DNA from: Pseudomonadota bacterium
GTDB taxonomy: Bacteria > Pseudomonadota > Gammaproteobacteria > Xanthomonadales > Xanthomonadaceae
DNA: 7,299 nucleotides
Reading direction: 5' to 3'
Assembly (NCBI GenBank): GCA_023423605.1
Contig: JAFAFF010000319.1
Location: forward strand, 1-7,299
Shown here: in pieces, positions 7,020 through 7,299 of the stretch
Layout of the letters: every line of letters begins with the position of its first letter
Numbering within the stretch: position 1 is the stretch's first letter
Notes under the pieces: model-generated
Seen by the model: only the letters and a program-made list of their open reading frames with translations
The model's database searches: none
Told to the model about the DNA's origin: nothing
Translations under genes and position numbers: made by a program

Positions 7020-7299
7020 ATGGCACGCATCGGTGGAGGGTAGACACGTCCTTCGCGCAGCGGACGGAAATAAGCCGAATTCGCATGAAACGCGCTTGTC
7101 TGGTCCGCGTGCCAACCCGGAATTCCCGCCAACGGCAACGGCCGCAACTGCAACGGATCGGCAAGCACACGCCCTTCGGCAATCGCCTTGGACACCTGCG
7201 CGATGCAGGCCGCGTCATCCCCGCCCTGCACCACCAGGCATTTGCCGACCAGCAGGCGCCCCGCAGCAGCGCCTGTTCCATCAGCGCATGGCCGAACAC
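7016..7299 (-). pseudogene. DUF3025-family gene, 3' part, frameshifted
   Basis: Only the 3' end is in the window; the gene continues beyond base 7299. The last 80 or so residues read cleanly in the frame ending at TAG 7018-7016: RLLVGKCLVVQ, then LADPLQLRPLPLAGIPGW and FRPLREGRVYPPP, which match the closing motifs I recall for DUF3025 proteins of unknown function. The preceding family segment FGHALMEQALLRG lies in a different frame (codons 7297-7299 leftward). The switch falls at 7255-7263, next to a run of four C (7259-7262, plus strand). Adding one base there would give ALL(R/P)GRLLVGK, so a single-base loss explains it. Read as given, the protein would switch to an unrelated frame and stop near 6937. 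Either a recent pseudogene or a sequencing or assembly error. The function of the family is not known to me. Confidence 0.72.

Overview
The window is a GC-rich (roughly two-thirds G+C), gene-dense stretch of chromosome that looks like core genome from a gammaproteobacterium of the Xanthomonadaceae, most likely Stenotrophomonas. The reasons are the protein sequences (CysS, SufE, YjgR-type ATPase and GreB, the last with a long N-terminus beginning MSRWRPP), the gene set, and a pair of GTAG-headed palindromic repeats that match my memory of the SMAG family of REP elements of Stenotrophomonas maltophilia. No search was run, so genus-level placement is inference.

Layout from left to right: (1) a rightward run of cysS (5' end outside the window), sufE and an EntS-like MFS exporter. 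sufE and the exporter overlap by 4 bp (GTGA), and cysS and sufE are 56 bp apart, so the three are probably co-transcribed. (2) A 257-bp convergent intergenic region with a perfect 9-bp hairpin and a small degenerate array of 19-bp repeats. (3) A leftward gene for a secreted lytic transglycosylase with a C-terminal LysM domain. (4) A 125-bp divergent gap, then a rightward yjgR-type (DUF853, HerA-like) ATPase gene and greB. (5) A 61-bp tail-to-tail REP pair between convergent genes, and (6) the 3' end of a leftward DUF3025-family gene whose reading frame is broken by an apparent one-base loss.

The genes are housekeeping or widespread and do not form one pathway. cysS charges tRNA-Cys and sufE moves sulfur from cysteine desulfurase to the Fe-S scaffold, so the first two share cysteine as a theme. 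The transglycosylase acts on periplasmic peptidoglycan, and GreB rescues backtracked RNA polymerase. I found no mobile element, CRISPR array, toxin-antitoxin pair or defence island, and no convincing new multi-gene system. The points most worth a second look are small-scale: the DUF3025 frameshift, the REP pair whose two GTAG heads supply the stop codons of both flanking genes, and the intergenic 19-bp repeats.
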